From the NCBI RefSeq assembly GCF_003666015.1, contig NZ_QPLT01000016.1, positions 1-64,000 of the forward strand: a stretch of DNA of 64,000 nt. The letters run 5' to 3'. The notes below the pieces were generated by a model, which searched no databases, was not told the origin of the DNA, and was given only the letters and a program-made list of their open reading frames with translations. The translations under genes and the position numbers were made by a program. The DNA is from Halorubrum sp. Atlit-26R. Lineage in GTDB: Archaea > Halobacteriota > Halobacteria > Halobacteriales > Haloferacaceae. Of the stretch, positions 49,661-58,188 are shown one piece after another; within the stretch, counting starts at the first letter, position 1; every line of letters begins with the position of its first letter.

Positions 49661-52561
49661 CTACCCGTCCCGGTTGAGCCGTTCCCGGTGGAGTACCTCG
49701 CCCTCGGCGAAGACGACGGCGGCCAGTCCCGGCTCCGAGTCGACCGCGACGCTCGTCTCGTCGCCGGCGGTCACCTCGTCGGCGTCGGAGTCCCAGGGGC
49801 GCAATCCCTCGGTCGCGGGTTCCACGACCACGTCGAGGCGGTCGGCATCGAGCGCGTCACCGCCGACGTGAGAGAACGTCACGACGCCCCCCTCGCCGTC
49901 GTCGGCCGGTTCGTACGCGACCTCGAACGTCGCCTGCGGGGGGATAACGTGTTCCGTCACGGTTCGGGTCTCGTCGCCGGCGGTCCACTCGACGGCGACC
50001 GTCGTGCCGGCGGAGAGATCGCCGAGCGACAGCGTCTCGCCGCCGGTCAGCCGGTCCGTCTCGTCGGCGGGCTGATCCGTCGCGGGCTCGCCGTCGATCA
50101 GCACTCGGAAGGCGTCGGCGTCGCGGCGAACCTCGCCGACGTAGCGGAGCGTGACCCCCGACCCCTCGTCGTCCCCGCCTCCGTCGTCAACGACGAACCC
50201 GCGGCGGGGCGCCGCCGAGAAGTGGCCGACGGAACTGGTCGCCGACCCGTTCTCGAACTCGGTGTGGACGCTGACGACGACGGTGTCGTCGAGCCCGACG
50301 TCGTCGACCGTGACGGCGTCTCCGGACGTGAGTTCGTCGTACTCGGCCGCGAACGCCGACTCCTGGTCGCGCTCTCGCCCGCCCAGTTCGCCAGCGCCGT
50401 TCACCGACACGCGCAGCCGCTCGGGGTCGGCGGGCTGTTCGCCGACGTACTCGACCGTCATGGCCTCGGAGTCGGCGTCGTAGGTCGCCGCGACCGCGTC
50501 GCGTGCCGTGGTCGTGCCGCCGAGGTGGTGTTCGCGGTCGCCGCCGGTCCACACGAGTCGGACCCGCGACAGCGGCGGCACCGGAGCGGCAAAGGAGTCG
50601 TCCGGACCGAACTCGTCGAGCTCGTCCCCGGGCTGGACGTCGGCCGGGCTGCGACCGACCTGGAGCTCCAACTCCGACGCGGGAAGCGTCCGGCCGCTCC
50701 GGTGCTGGACCGTGATCTCGCCGGCGTCCGGGTCGTACTCGATCGACGCGCGCGTGTTCGGAACGACCTCGTGGTCGGCGATGACGACCGGCTCGTCCGG
50801 CTCCCGCCACTCGACGGTGAGGGTCTTCCCCAGCGGGAGCTCGCCGAGAACCAGTTCCTCGTCGCCCGAGAGGGTGTCGTGCTCGTCTGCGAACTGCGCG
50901 TCGGTCGGCTCTCCGTCGAGCAGAGTCACGAACGCCTCAGCGGGTCGGGGCTCCTCTCCGTCGTACCTGACCGTGGTCCCGTCCTCGCCGTGCGAGTGGA
51001 CCCAAACGCGCGGGGGGCTGGCGCGGTAGTAGATGAGCGCGTCGCCGCCCGACGGTTGCTCGACGTCGAACTCCAGCTGTACGCTGTCGCCGATCGACAC
51101 GTCCTCGACGGTGACCGCGTCGCCGGGGGTGAGCGTTCCGTCGGTGAACTCCTCGCCGGCTGTTTGGACCCCTTCCTCGCCGCGGTGGACCAGCCGAAGG
51201 CCGCTCGCGTCGGCGGGACGCTCGGCCTCGTAGGCGAGTTCCAACGTCTCGTCGCTCATGTCGTAGTCGACGGCGAACGCCTCGCGGTCGACCCGTTCGC
51301 TGGCGTACGTGTCGTAGACGTTCGCGTCCGGGTCGAACCACCGCAGCGTGACGGTCGCGATCAGTCCGGTCTCGACGGTGATCTCGTCGCCCGCGGCGAA
51401 CTCCTTCCCGTCGAGGACCGTGTCGCTCACCTCCTCGCCGTCGTGCCACACCTCCAGCTCGTCGGCCGGCACGGCCTCGCCGTCGACGTGTTCGAACGTC
51501 ACGGTTCCGGCGGCGCGGTCGAACTCCGACCTGACTCGGGCGTCCGGCGACGCCTCGCGGTCGAGTTCCGGCGGGGCCTCGACGACGGCGTCGACGAGCG
51601 CGACGCCGTCGGAACGCGTGATGTCCATTTCGACGGGGTCTGCGGGGTCGACCGTACGCACGAGTCGCCTGACGGTCCCGTCGTCGAGTTCGTCGGGAGC
51701 CCCGGCCGGACGGACCACGTACGCGTTCTCCGCCGTGCCGTCGATGTCTCGGAGGTCGTTCGGGTCGGTCTCGAAGCCGGCGGCGAACGCGTCCACCTCG
51801 TCGGGGACCGACAGCGGAAACGGACCGCCGGCGGCGTCCGGAACCAAAAGCACCGTTTCGAATCCACCGAGCTCGGGGAGGGCGGCCTCGCTCAGCGGCG
51901 ATTCCGCGAAACGGTCGGCCTCGTCGGCGGCGGCGTGGCCGGCAACGCGAGCGGCTTCGATCCGCCGGTCCCTCAGGTCGTCTTCCGACGGCTCAGCACC
52001 ACTGCGAGGGCTCGGCGAGTACCCACCGCCGGTCGCGGCGGCCGCCACGCCGTCGCCGGTGACGAGCGCGGTCTCACCGTCGTCGGCGAGCCGCCAGCCC
52101 GCAGGGAGATCGTCCGTCGTCTCGGCTTCCGCGGGGACGTCGTCGTTCGACTCATCGCCGCCCTCGCCGACCGCGATCGTCTCGCCGCGGTCGGAGCGGT
52201 CGAAACCGCCGGCCGCCGTCACCAGCCGGACCCCGCGTTCGGAGGGAGTGACTGCGACGGTCGCAGCCAACTCCTCGGCGTCGACGTCGAGCCGCTCGGC
52301 CGTGGAACGGGCGCGGTAGCTCAGATCCGCTTCCGCGTCGGCGTCGACGCGGTCCGCAATCACCATCGCGTACGCCGTTGACAGGGCGTCGCCCGTCGGC
52401 AGCGGGAGGAACGCGTCGGCGAACGGGGCCGAAACATCGACGTCGAGGTCTCTCGGTCGGCCTGTGACAGTCGCGTCGGTTTCGGGGGCGAGAACACCTG
52501 TCAGCGCTGCGAGCGTCAGAGCGCTTCCTCCGAGGAAGCGCCGACGGGAGGGTCGGACCAT
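49661..52561 (-). CDS. Tat-exported protein with about seven pilin-head-like modules
   Basis: The 966-residue protein starts MVRPSRRRFLGGSALTLAAL (Tat signal). Residues about 40-340 are unique and helical in part. From about 340 to 966 there are seven successive beta-rich modules of 85-98 residues (starts near 340, 428, 516, 605, 689, 787, 877). Each reads roughly F-x-Y-D-x-x-x-x-x-x-T-x-x-Y/H-x-G-x-x-x-x-A-x-x-L-x-V, then a short acidic loop, L-x-x-G-D, and a final V-x-V-x-W strand. This resembles the C-terminal head of haloarchaeal type IV pilins, here strung together. A cell-surface or adhesive role is inferred. A TATA-like box sits near 52583-52594. Confidence 0.72.
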   Translation of the reverse strand: MVRPSRRRFLGGSALTLAALTGVLAPETDATVTGRPRDLDVDVSAPFADAFLPLPTGDALSTAYAMVIADRVDADAEADLSYRARSTAERLDVDAEELAATVAVTPSERGVRLVTAAGGFDRSDRGETIAVGEGGDESNDDVPAEAETTDDLPAGWRLADDGETALVTGDGVAAAATGGGYSPSPRSGAEPSEDDLRDRRIEAARVAGHAAADEADRFAESPLSEAALPELGGFETVLLVPDAAGGPFPLSVPDEVDAFAAGFETDPNDLRDIDGTAENAYVVRPAGAPDELDDGTVRRLVRTVDPADPVEMDITRSDGVALVDAVVEAPPELDREASPDARVRSEFDRAAGTVTFEHVDGEAVPADELEVWHDGEEVSDTVLDGKEFAAGDEITVETGLIATVTLRWFDPDANVYDTYASERVDREAFAVDYDMSDETLELAYEAERPADASGLRLVHRGEEGVQTAGEEFTDGTLTPGDAVTVEDVSIGDSVQLEFDVEQPSGGDALIYYRASPPRVWVHSHGEDGTTVRYDGEEPRPAEAFVTLLDGEPTDAQFADEHDTLSGDEELVLGELPLGKTLTVEWREPDEPVVIADHEVVPNTRASIEYDPDAGEITVQHRSGRTLPASELELQVGRSPADVQPGDELDEFGPDDSFAAPVPPLSRVRLVWTGGDREHHLGGTTTARDAVAATYDADSEAMTVEYVGEQPADPERLRVSVNGAGELGGRERDQESAFAAEYDELTSGDAVTVDDVGLDDTVVVSVHTEFENGSATSSVGHFSAAPRRGFVVDDGGGDDEGSGVTLRYVGEVRRDADAFRVLIDGEPATDQPADETDRLTGGETLSLGDLSAGTTVAVEWTAGDETRTVTEHVIPPQATFEVAYEPADDGEGGVVTFSHVGGDALDADRLDVVVEPATEGLRPWDSDADEVTAGDETSVAVDSEPGLAAVVFAEGEVLHRERLNRDG

Positions 52562-52881
52562 ACAAATCGATCTCGACCCCGCATGTAAAAACGGTCGATA
52601 ATACAAATCGTCGTTGTAGTCTCCGGGTGCCCGGTGTCCTTGTTGTGCCCTCGTCGGCCGTCGGCTCCGCTATCGACGTACCGATCGTGGGTCGCGTCGA
52701 GACGTCCCGAGCGGCGACGGGGACGGTAGCGCTTGTACCGGATTTTTATACTTTGTGAGGAGAGAATATCGCCGTTCACCGTCCGCCCGTACTACGAGCG
52801 ACGCCTTCGATGTTCGTCGGTAGGGCTCTTCACTCAGTATGCGACCGGATTGTCCGCCGCGGGTCTACTGTCGTCTCTCGG
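52562..52881. promoter_or_regulatory. Region upstream of the exported multi-module gene
   Basis: Minus-strand TTTTTACATGC (52583-52593) is centred about 27 bases before the start at 52561. TACAAATCG occurs at 52561-52569 and 52602-52610, flanking that box, and could be an operator pair. A plus-strand frame at 52733-52921 enters the ABC gene and is not called. Confidence 0.5.
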
Positions 52882-53763
52882 TTACGAGGTGTTCCCGGCT
52901 TGCCCGTCGAGGTGGGTATAGTAATTAAACACGTCAGCGTGCGTCGGGTCAGTCACGCGGACACCGCTCACCCCGTCGGCCACCGCCGACGGGTCGGCCG
53001 TCGAGGTGAGGAGACCCCGGACGACGCCGTCACCCCTGAACAACCGCTCGTCGATCACGTCGTCAGCGATGGCGTCGGCGTTCCCGAGCGAGGCTTCAAC
53101 GACGGACGGGACTGAGGACTTGATCTCCGCCGGTGTCCCCGTCGCGACGATACCGGCGTCGGTCATGAACGCGATCCGGTCCGCCACGTCAGCGTCCATC
53201 GGAAGGTGCGTCGTCATGAGAACCGCTTTTCCGCGGTCGCGGAGCTTCGACAGCTGGTGATGCACTTCGCGCACCATCGTGAGGTCGAGGGCGGCCGTGG
53301 GCTCATCGAGGACGTACAACGGTGCCTCGACGCTCAGGGAGACCGCGAGTTCGAGTTTCCGACGCATCCCGCCCGAGTACTGGCTCACTCGGTCGTCGAG
53401 TTGGTCGTCGATGCCGAACGCTTCGACCAGCGTCCGCCACCGGTCGGTGAACGACGGGTTGAGTCGGTCGTAAAAGGAGACGTTCTCTCGGCCGGTCAGC
53501 CTGTCGAGACACAGCGCATCCTGTAGCAGGAAACTCGTCGCGCCGGGGGTAGTGGCTGGGACGCCTCCCGGGACTTCGACGGTCCCCTCAGAGGGGGACA
53601 GCCCACCGGCGAGACAGGAGGCGAGCACAGATTTTCCCGTTCCGTTCGGTCCCAGTAGGACGACGACTTCACCCGGCCCGACGGTCAGGTCGAGCCCATC
53701 GAACACGACGTCCCCGCCGAACGACTTTCCGAGGCCTTCGGCGGCGAGGACAGGCCCGTTCAT
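52882..53763 (-). CDS. ABC transporter ATP-binding protein (exporter type)
   Basis: The 293-residue ATPase has Walker A LLGPNGTGKSVL, Q-loop FLLQDALCLDRL, signature SQYSGGMRRKLELAVSL, Walker B LYVLDEPTAALDL and switch His in TTHLPMD. It belongs to the DrrA-like exporter type with an extra C-terminal region of about 70 residues. Its ATG overlaps the permease stop by four bases. It is regulated probably by the divergent Zn-ribbon winged-helix protein. Confidence 0.92.
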   Translation of the reverse strand: MNGPVLAAEGLGKSFGGDVVFDGLDLTVGPGEVVVLLGPNGTGKSVLASCLAGGLSPSEGTVEVPGGVPATTPGATSFLLQDALCLDRLTGRENVSFYDRLNPSFTDRWRTLVEAFGIDDQLDDRVSQYSGGMRRKLELAVSLSVEAPLYVLDEPTAALDLTMVREVHHQLSKLRDRGKAVLMTTHLPMDADVADRIAFMTDAGIVATGTPAEIKSSVPSVVEASLGNADAIADDVIDERLFRGDGVVRGLLTSTADPSAVADGVSGVRVTDPTHADVFNYYTHLDGQAGNTS

Positions 53764-54632
53764 CGCCGGAGCCCCCGATCGTACAGTTGCCACCGCGTGA
53801 GGAGCACACCAAACACTGCCGCCCCGACACTGTAGAGAGATAGTGGTACGAGACGGCCGCGTTCCGCGGCGAAGCCGACGCTTGCGATGTTTTCGCTCGT
53901 GACGAGCTGCGCCGCCATCGTGCGCGTCGCGAGTACGTTCGGGAGAAGCCCGACCACCGATTCGTCGAGAACCGCGACCGACGTGAGCATCCCGTTATAC
54001 CCAGTAAGCATAAATCCGAACACCGCGATTAGGGATAACACGAACTGCGCGTACTGTTCGTTGTTGGCCGCGACGACGACGGGAACAGCGACGGCCATGA
54101 ACACGACGCTCAATCCGAGGAACGCAGCGAACGAGACGGCGACCGGAAGAACGCCTGCGACGCCGACCGGCGCGCCGTCGAGAACGCCCACACCGAGACC
54201 GAATCCGAGCGCCAGCGCTGCCACGACCAGACCGGCCGCGACTCGTCCAGCGAAATCTGCCGAGGGACGGACCGCCATCGACCGGTAGGCGATGAACCGG
54301 TCGGCCTCCAAGTCGACGGCGAGTTGGCTCCCGAACACGGTGAGAGACGCGATCATCGCGCCCAAGACAGCAATACCGACCGCGAACAGTCCTTTCGTGG
54401 TCGGGTCGAAGGACCGCGTCGCGGTCACGAGGAGGTACATGATCGGTGGCAGTCCGACGGCAACCGCCAGGACTGACCAACTCCGAGAGACGTCTCGGAG
54501 CGTGCGATACGCGAAACCCGATGCCTGAGCCACCCAGACACGGCCCTGCTGTTTGACCGATGATCGGTCTTCCACCTCCACCGCGCTTGAACTTGTTTCG
54601 AGACGGGTGGCTGTCGCGTCGCTATCGCCCAT
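53760..54632 (-). CDS. ABC transporter permease (DrrB/ABC-2-like)
   Basis: The 290-residue protein has six predicted helices after a 40-residue cytosolic N-terminus: VLAVAVGLPPIMYLLVTATRSF first, then SLTVFGSQLAVDLEADRFIAYRSMAVRPSAD, the cytosolic loop typical of ABC-2 exporters. It pairs with the overlapping ATPase to export an unknown substrate. Start at 54632 keeps the family length; an upstream Met gives a Cys/Arg-rich extension over the promoter. Confidence 0.85.
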   Translation of the reverse strand: MGDSDATATRLETSSSAVEVEDRSSVKQQGRVWVAQASGFAYRTLRDVSRSWSVLAVAVGLPPIMYLLVTATRSFDPTTKGLFAVGIAVLGAMIASLTVFGSQLAVDLEADRFIAYRSMAVRPSADFAGRVAAGLVVAALALGFGLGVGVLDGAPVGVAGVLPVAVSFAAFLGLSVVFMAVAVPVVVAANNEQYAQFVLSLIAVFGFMLTGYNGMLTSVAVLDESVVGLLPNVLATRTMAAQLVTSENIASVGFAAERGRLVPLSLYSVGAAVFGVLLTRWQLYDRGLRR

Positions 54633-54865
54633 TCGCAACCACCTCGAATACGGTTCTCCGTAACAGCCCGCCTCCGGCTGTGGAGGGGGAATCGTACACC
54701 GTATACGCTCTGCCACTCGTGGATAGGGGCGGTAAACGGGGACGCTGAATTGGCACAGTTCAGCCTATTCCGCGTTGGTTGTAAGTGTAATCTGGATGGC
54801 TTTTAAGTTCGACATCTGATATGTTTAAACGGAATGCGTACAATAGAGCGACTCGGACCACGAGC
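54633..54865. promoter_or_regulatory. Divergent promoter, ABC exporter and its likely regulator
   Basis: On the plus side GTTTAAAC (54825-54832) lies about 37 bases before the ATG at 54866 and CTTTTAAG (54800-54807) further upstream; the latter could be the BRE/TATA of either. The arrangement (regulator divergent from ABC operon) is the usual one for local control. Confidence 0.5.
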
Positions 54866-55741
54866 ATGGCGGATACAGGATCGGGTGCGAACGATAGCAC
54901 ATACGCGGCGTTGACCGACAAAACGCGGATTCGTATCCTCTTCGCGCTCGCGGATCAGTACGGCGACGCGTGGTCGGCCGAGTGGCCCTCTTTTTCAGAA
55001 CTGCGTGAACGGGTCGGCGTCGATGACACAAGCCGGTTCAGTTACCACCTCGACGAGCTCCAAGACGACTTCGTTCGCAAGGTGGACGGGACGTATCGAC
55101 CGCGAGTAGCTGCGTTAGAGATCGTCTCAACGATCCGTGCCGGAACGTACGACGGTGACACGGTCGCAGTTGACCAACAACAGACCGACTACGAGTGTCC
55201 CTCCTGCGAGGAGGCGCTCGTCGCATCGTACCGCCATCACCAGTTATACGTCGGCTGTCCGTCACACGGAGCCGCTATCGCGTACCCGACCCCGCCACGA
55301 GCGTTAGCGGACCGAACGCTGGAAGACGTCATCGACCTCTCGTTTCGGAAACACGCCTGCGACGTGCGACTCTTCCGCAACGACGTCTGTCCACACTGTT
55401 GGGGCGCTGCCGGTTTCTCGTTCCCGCGTGACTCCGTCCCGGACTCGTACCTCCTCGACGATGTCGCGTACGCGACGGCGAAGTGTGATACCTGTTGGGT
55501 CTCGTATCCCATCCCGATTGCCCAGACGGTCCTCGGTCATCCGGCCGTCGAAACACTGTACTCCACGCACGAACTCGGCCCCACCGATGCACAAATCGGC
55601 CCGCACAACCTAGCGAGAATTAGCGAGGTCGCCCTTCCGGACTCCAAGTCGCCAGCCGCCCGAATCAACGTCGAACTCCGCGCCGATTCGCTCGTCCTCG
55701 AACTTGACGAGTCCTGCCACGTCACCGACTGGCAGCGATAG
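54866..55741 (+). CDS. Winged-helix regulator with zinc-ribbon-like domain
   Basis: The 291-residue protein has an ArsR-like winged helix (about 10-90: STYAALTDKTRIRILFALAD, then SFSELRERVGVDDTSRFSYHLDEL) followed by a Cys-rich C-terminal domain with YECPSCEEAL, VGCPSHGAA, HACDV, DVCPHCWGAAG and AKCDTCWVSYP, which looks like several zinc knuckles. This architecture is found in haloarchaeal regulators (DUF7347/DUF7351-type). It is divergent from the ABC exporter, so it is probably its metal- or ligand-sensing regulator. Confidence 0.85.
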   Translation: MADTGSGANDSTYAALTDKTRIRILFALADQYGDAWSAEWPSFSELRERVGVDDTSRFSYHLDELQDDFVRKVDGTYRPRVAALEIVSTIRAGTYDGDTVAVDQQQTDYECPSCEEALVASYRHHQLYVGCPSHGAAIAYPTPPRALADRTLEDVIDLSFRKHACDVRLFRNDVCPHCWGAAGFSFPRDSVPDSYLLDDVAYATAKCDTCWVSYPIPIAQTVLGHPAVETLYSTHELGPTDAQIGPHNLARISEVALPDSKSPAARINVELRADSLVLELDESCHVTDWQR

Positions 55742-55911
55742 CGGCCGGGTTTTCGCGTTTCGGTTCTTCGCAGTGAATCCGTTCTTTCGACCCTTCCGCT
55801 TCGCTACTGCCCTCCGAGCGTGCTGTATCGCCGCCTTCCGCGGATTCAATCGGACAGTTGAGATCCACTGAGAACTCGTCATTGCCGATATCACGGTGTA
55901 TCAGCGGATTC
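55742..55911. other. Short intergenic region before MITE B
   Basis: About 170 bases with lower GC. Frames on the minus strand (55610-55958) read partly into the regulator gene and lack codon bias; not called. It is followed directly by the MITE-like element. Confidence 0.4.
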
Positions 55912-56061
55912 GGCTCTGTTGAAATCCTCTTCTTCAGATAGGTTCTTGCCTGAAACAACTGGTCGCTGAAGTGTGCTTCTCGATCGGTTTCGGGAGTGGA
56001 TATCGCAGATCGCCGTCTGCGATGTCGTATTTAAGTAGTCGTGAGCGGTGGCGACGATCGC

Positions 56062-56069
56062 TTATAAAA
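56062..56069 (+). promoter_or_regulatory. TATA box upstream of R6
   Basis: TTATAAAA centred at 56065.5 predicts an RNA start near 56091, one base before hairpin 1 of R6 (56092), the same geometry as R2. Confidence 0.5.
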
Positions 56070-56071
56070 AG

Positions 56072-56312
56072 GTGCGGTGGCGCGCCTGCGAGCGGCCGCC
56101 ACCGGCGGCCGCGAGCCAGCCCGCGAGGGACGCCGCGAGCGGAGCGAGCGGCGAGGCTGGGGAGGCGTGAGGTGCGGTCACTGTGTGGGCGGGACTCAAA
56201 GGGGCAGCCGTGAGGGCGTCGTAGGCGACGTAAGCACCGCAGGGAGCGAACGGAGTGAGCGACCGAGGAGCGCAGCGAGCGTACGACGCCCTCACAGCTG
56301 GGGCTTTGGAGA
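56072..56312 (+). repeat. R element copy R6
   Basis: Hairpin 1 here is GCGGCCGCC (56092-56100) with a 3-base loop ACC and GGCGGCCGC (56104-56112); in R2 the same place is a shorter stem with a 13-base loop. Hairpin 2 equals that of R2. Hairpin 3 arms are CAGCCGTGAGGGCGTCGTA (56205-56223) and TACGACGCCCTCACAGCTG (56282-56300), with a G to T change balanced by C to A on the other arm relative to R2 and one C/A mismatch. Outer helix CAAAG (56197-56201)/CTTTG (56304-56308), GGG loops on each side. Confidence 0.78.
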
Positions 56313-56487
56313 CACTCGCCGCGGTGGCGTCAGTCACTTATAAACAGCAGACAGCAACACCGCACTCTGGTTTATAAACTATCTCACTCACGACGTACTA
56401 CACCTACTCCCGAAATCGCTCGCCGCTACCCCTGTACTGAGTGATTGAGGTGAAAAACTATCAGCTGCTAAGGATTTCACCAAAGCC

Positions 56488-56883
56488 AACTCATCCCGAC
56501 CCGTATTGCCGCGTGGAAGACGAGGTACTGTCCGTTGGACTGGGCACCTTCTTGCCGCGCTCAATAGAGATCAGGAATAATCCGTTAATGGCCCTTACCA
56601 GGATCCGTATTCGGTTCTTGGGCCGCTCCAATCACCCTTACTAAAAGACGACCTTTGATATACACTTAAATATTACAGACATTAATTCACGCAAATAGGC
56701 TATTTCCACACCGCTGTAGTGTAGATATAGATAAATCCAGCCACGGGAATCTGAAAGTCGCCTCACGCGCGGAGACAGAACAAAAATTTGTGAGCCGGGT
56801 TACGCTGTTCCGCGGCCCGCGATCGAGATTGGTGTCAAAACCGGCCCGGAAATGATTAGTCGCAAGAGACACACGTCGGCCAT
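56488..56883. other. Low-GC intergenic region
   Basis: About 400 bases of clearly lower GC than the chromosome, at the start of the island. Two short frames (56441-56644 plus, 56687-56872 minus) have no family resemblance. AT-rich runs near 56640-56700 may hold promoters. No repeat or RNA is seen. Confidence 0.4.
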
Positions 56884-57822
56884 ATGACTAAAGACCTCCG
56901 TCAGTTCGTGTATTTGGACTCTCTGGCCGTCCAAAGCCTTCTGGCCTCACTTAATATACCAGTAACAGAGGAAGCGCGAGAGGTGACCGAAGAGTCTTAT
57001 CAAGGAGGTGGGAGTGCGGGAGCAAAAGGGAGTGTTAATGTGCCGGGGTTTGGTGAGTTGGGGGGCAATATTGACTTATCGGGCTCCAAAACTGGGTCAG
57101 AAATACTCGAAACCACGAAGAGAATTAATGACCAGTATCACTTTTCACAACTGTATCAGAAGGTCGAACAAAGAGATGATTTTGTTCGGCTCCCAGAAGA
57201 GAGACCTGAAGATACCCAAAACACACTTTCCTTCGACAACGGACAGATAATTGAGGTGGAGGGGATGGCGAAGACAGACCCCTTCTATCGGATGTTAAAT
57301 GTTGCTTCGGTATTCGCGGACATTTCTGGTGTCGATATAGATAAAGACCAAGTTCAGGATGCTCGCGAGAGTATCTACGGTGAAGAGATAGGTTTGGTTG
57401 TCGAAACCAGTAAGGGAGATTATAGTTATGCTATGTCGATGAATAAAGACAGTCTCTGGATTGATGACCCGCGCCGAGAGTTTCTTGGAACTCGTTCTTA
57501 CACCGTTCTGGGACGGGTTGAGGAGATAGTACCACCTAACAAAGAGTGGGATTATATAGATCTACTACGGGTGGCTGGAACGGTACTATCTGAAGATTCT
57601 ATTGATTCATTTCGGGAACTTGGAAGTGAGTTTGTTGATTTACTTGATGGGTTTGAACAGGACATTCCCCTCCCGGACTTGGGGGGTGTGTCGGTAGAAG
57701 ACCTTCAGGGAGACAATGAACCACCGACTAAACAATCGACAATTAGTGTAGATCTTGAAGATAAGGCATTATCTGTTGGCGGCGTCGCGGTCATTATCCA
57801 ACCGATAGCCATCTATTGGTGA
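56884..57822 (+). CDS. DUF6414-like protein, low GC
   Basis: The 312-residue protein starts MTKDLRQFVYLDSLAVQSLLASLNIP, the pattern of the DUF6414 family (recalled) whose members begin F-V/I-Y-L-D-x-x-x-x-x-x-S-L-L-A-S-L. A Gly-rich stretch follows (GGGSAGAKGSVNVPGFGELGG), then an acidic middle and a short hydrophobic C-terminus (VGGVAVIIQPIAIYW). GC and codon use differ strongly from the chromosome, so it was acquired. DUF6414 genes often lie near defence or mobile genes; function is unknown. Confidence 0.65.
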   Translation: MTKDLRQFVYLDSLAVQSLLASLNIPVTEEAREVTEESYQGGGSAGAKGSVNVPGFGELGGNIDLSGSKTGSEILETTKRINDQYHFSQLYQKVEQRDDFVRLPEERPEDTQNTLSFDNGQIIEVEGMAKTDPFYRMLNVASVFADISGVDIDKDQVQDARESIYGEEIGLVVETSKGDYSYAMSMNKDSLWIDDPRREFLGTRSYTVLGRVEEIVPPNKEWDYIDLLRVAGTVLSEDSIDSFRELGSEFVDLLDGFEQDIPLPDLGGVSVEDLQGDNEPPTKQSTISVDLEDKALSVGGVAVIIQPIAIYW

Positions 57823-58032
57823 CTCGTGGGAGGTTGGTATACGTCGCTCTTCTCGCCAGTTTCAGTTTGTCGATAGGTACTTATCCGCCGACTCCTTCAT
57901 TCAAAACACCACATAGCGGCGACCCGGACCAGCGAACCTGATGGATTGATTTCCAGATTTCCGACTGGAGTATTATAAAGACCCTCCGCTGTCTGGCGAT
58001 TTGGATTACTTCAGAAGGAATCGCTTCGTCGA
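57823..58032. other. Intergenic region left of the tRNA fragment
   Basis: About 210 bases of mixed GC. TATTATAAAG (57971-57980) is a TATA-like run on the plus strand, far from the integrase start. No gene is visible. The region borders the probable attL at 58033. Confidence 0.4.
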
Positions 58033-58092
58033 TGGGTTGGGGCGGATTCGAACCGCCGACCTCGCCGCCTTCGGGCGATTTGCCAATCGCCC
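58033..58092 (-). other. tRNA 3'-half fragment, probable attL of an integrated element
   Basis: On the minus strand the segment reads as the 3' part of a tRNA: the acceptor strand CCAACCC with discriminator A (58033-58040), a perfect T-arm GGCGG-TTCGAAT-CCGCC (58041-58057), a long variable arm (class II, Ser or Leu), and an anticodon-like stem GGGCGA/TCGCCC with an 8-base loop. The would-be 5' acceptor (GGGTTCC) pairs at only 5 of 7 and no D-arm is seen, so it is not an intact tRNA. A tyrosine integrase starts 96 bases to the right. Confidence 0.65.
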
Positions 58093-58188
58093 TCGGCGGC
58101 GCACCGCAAAGGAGGAACCCAACGAGAACCGCCCGGCAATCACCGAACCTCGTTCATCCACCCGGCGTGGCTGAGTTCCCAATCAGCC

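Larger units (their letters stand above)
55912..56487. mobile_element. MITE-like element B carrying R6
   Basis: The 576-bp segment starts GGCTCTGTTGAAATCCT (55912-55928) and ends AGGATTTCACCAAAGCC (56471-56487); these match 15 of 17 as an inverted repeat. The interior aligns with element A along most of its length, including the long hairpins and both internal TATA boxes. No clear target duplication is present: left flank GCGGATTC and right flank AACTCATC differ. The right flank resembles the AACTGATC of element A at 7 of 8 bases, which is unexplained. Confidence 0.68.

Noticed and set aside
49148-52381. 1077-codon plus-strand frame opposite the multi-module exported protein
   Set aside because: Antisense shadow with no domain; the minus-strand protein has a Tat signal and repeated modules.
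52733-52921. 62-codon plus-strand frame before the ABC ATPase end
   Set aside because: It enters the ABC gene on the opposite strand and lacks codon bias, although a TATA-like run precedes it.
56441-56872. Two short frames left of the DUF6414-like gene
   Set aside because: No family, no codon bias, and one begins inside the MITE end.
58033-58135. Complete class II tRNA on the minus strand
   Set aside because: The possible 5' acceptor pairs at only 5 of 7 positions, no D-arm is present and the anticodon loop would have 8 bases.
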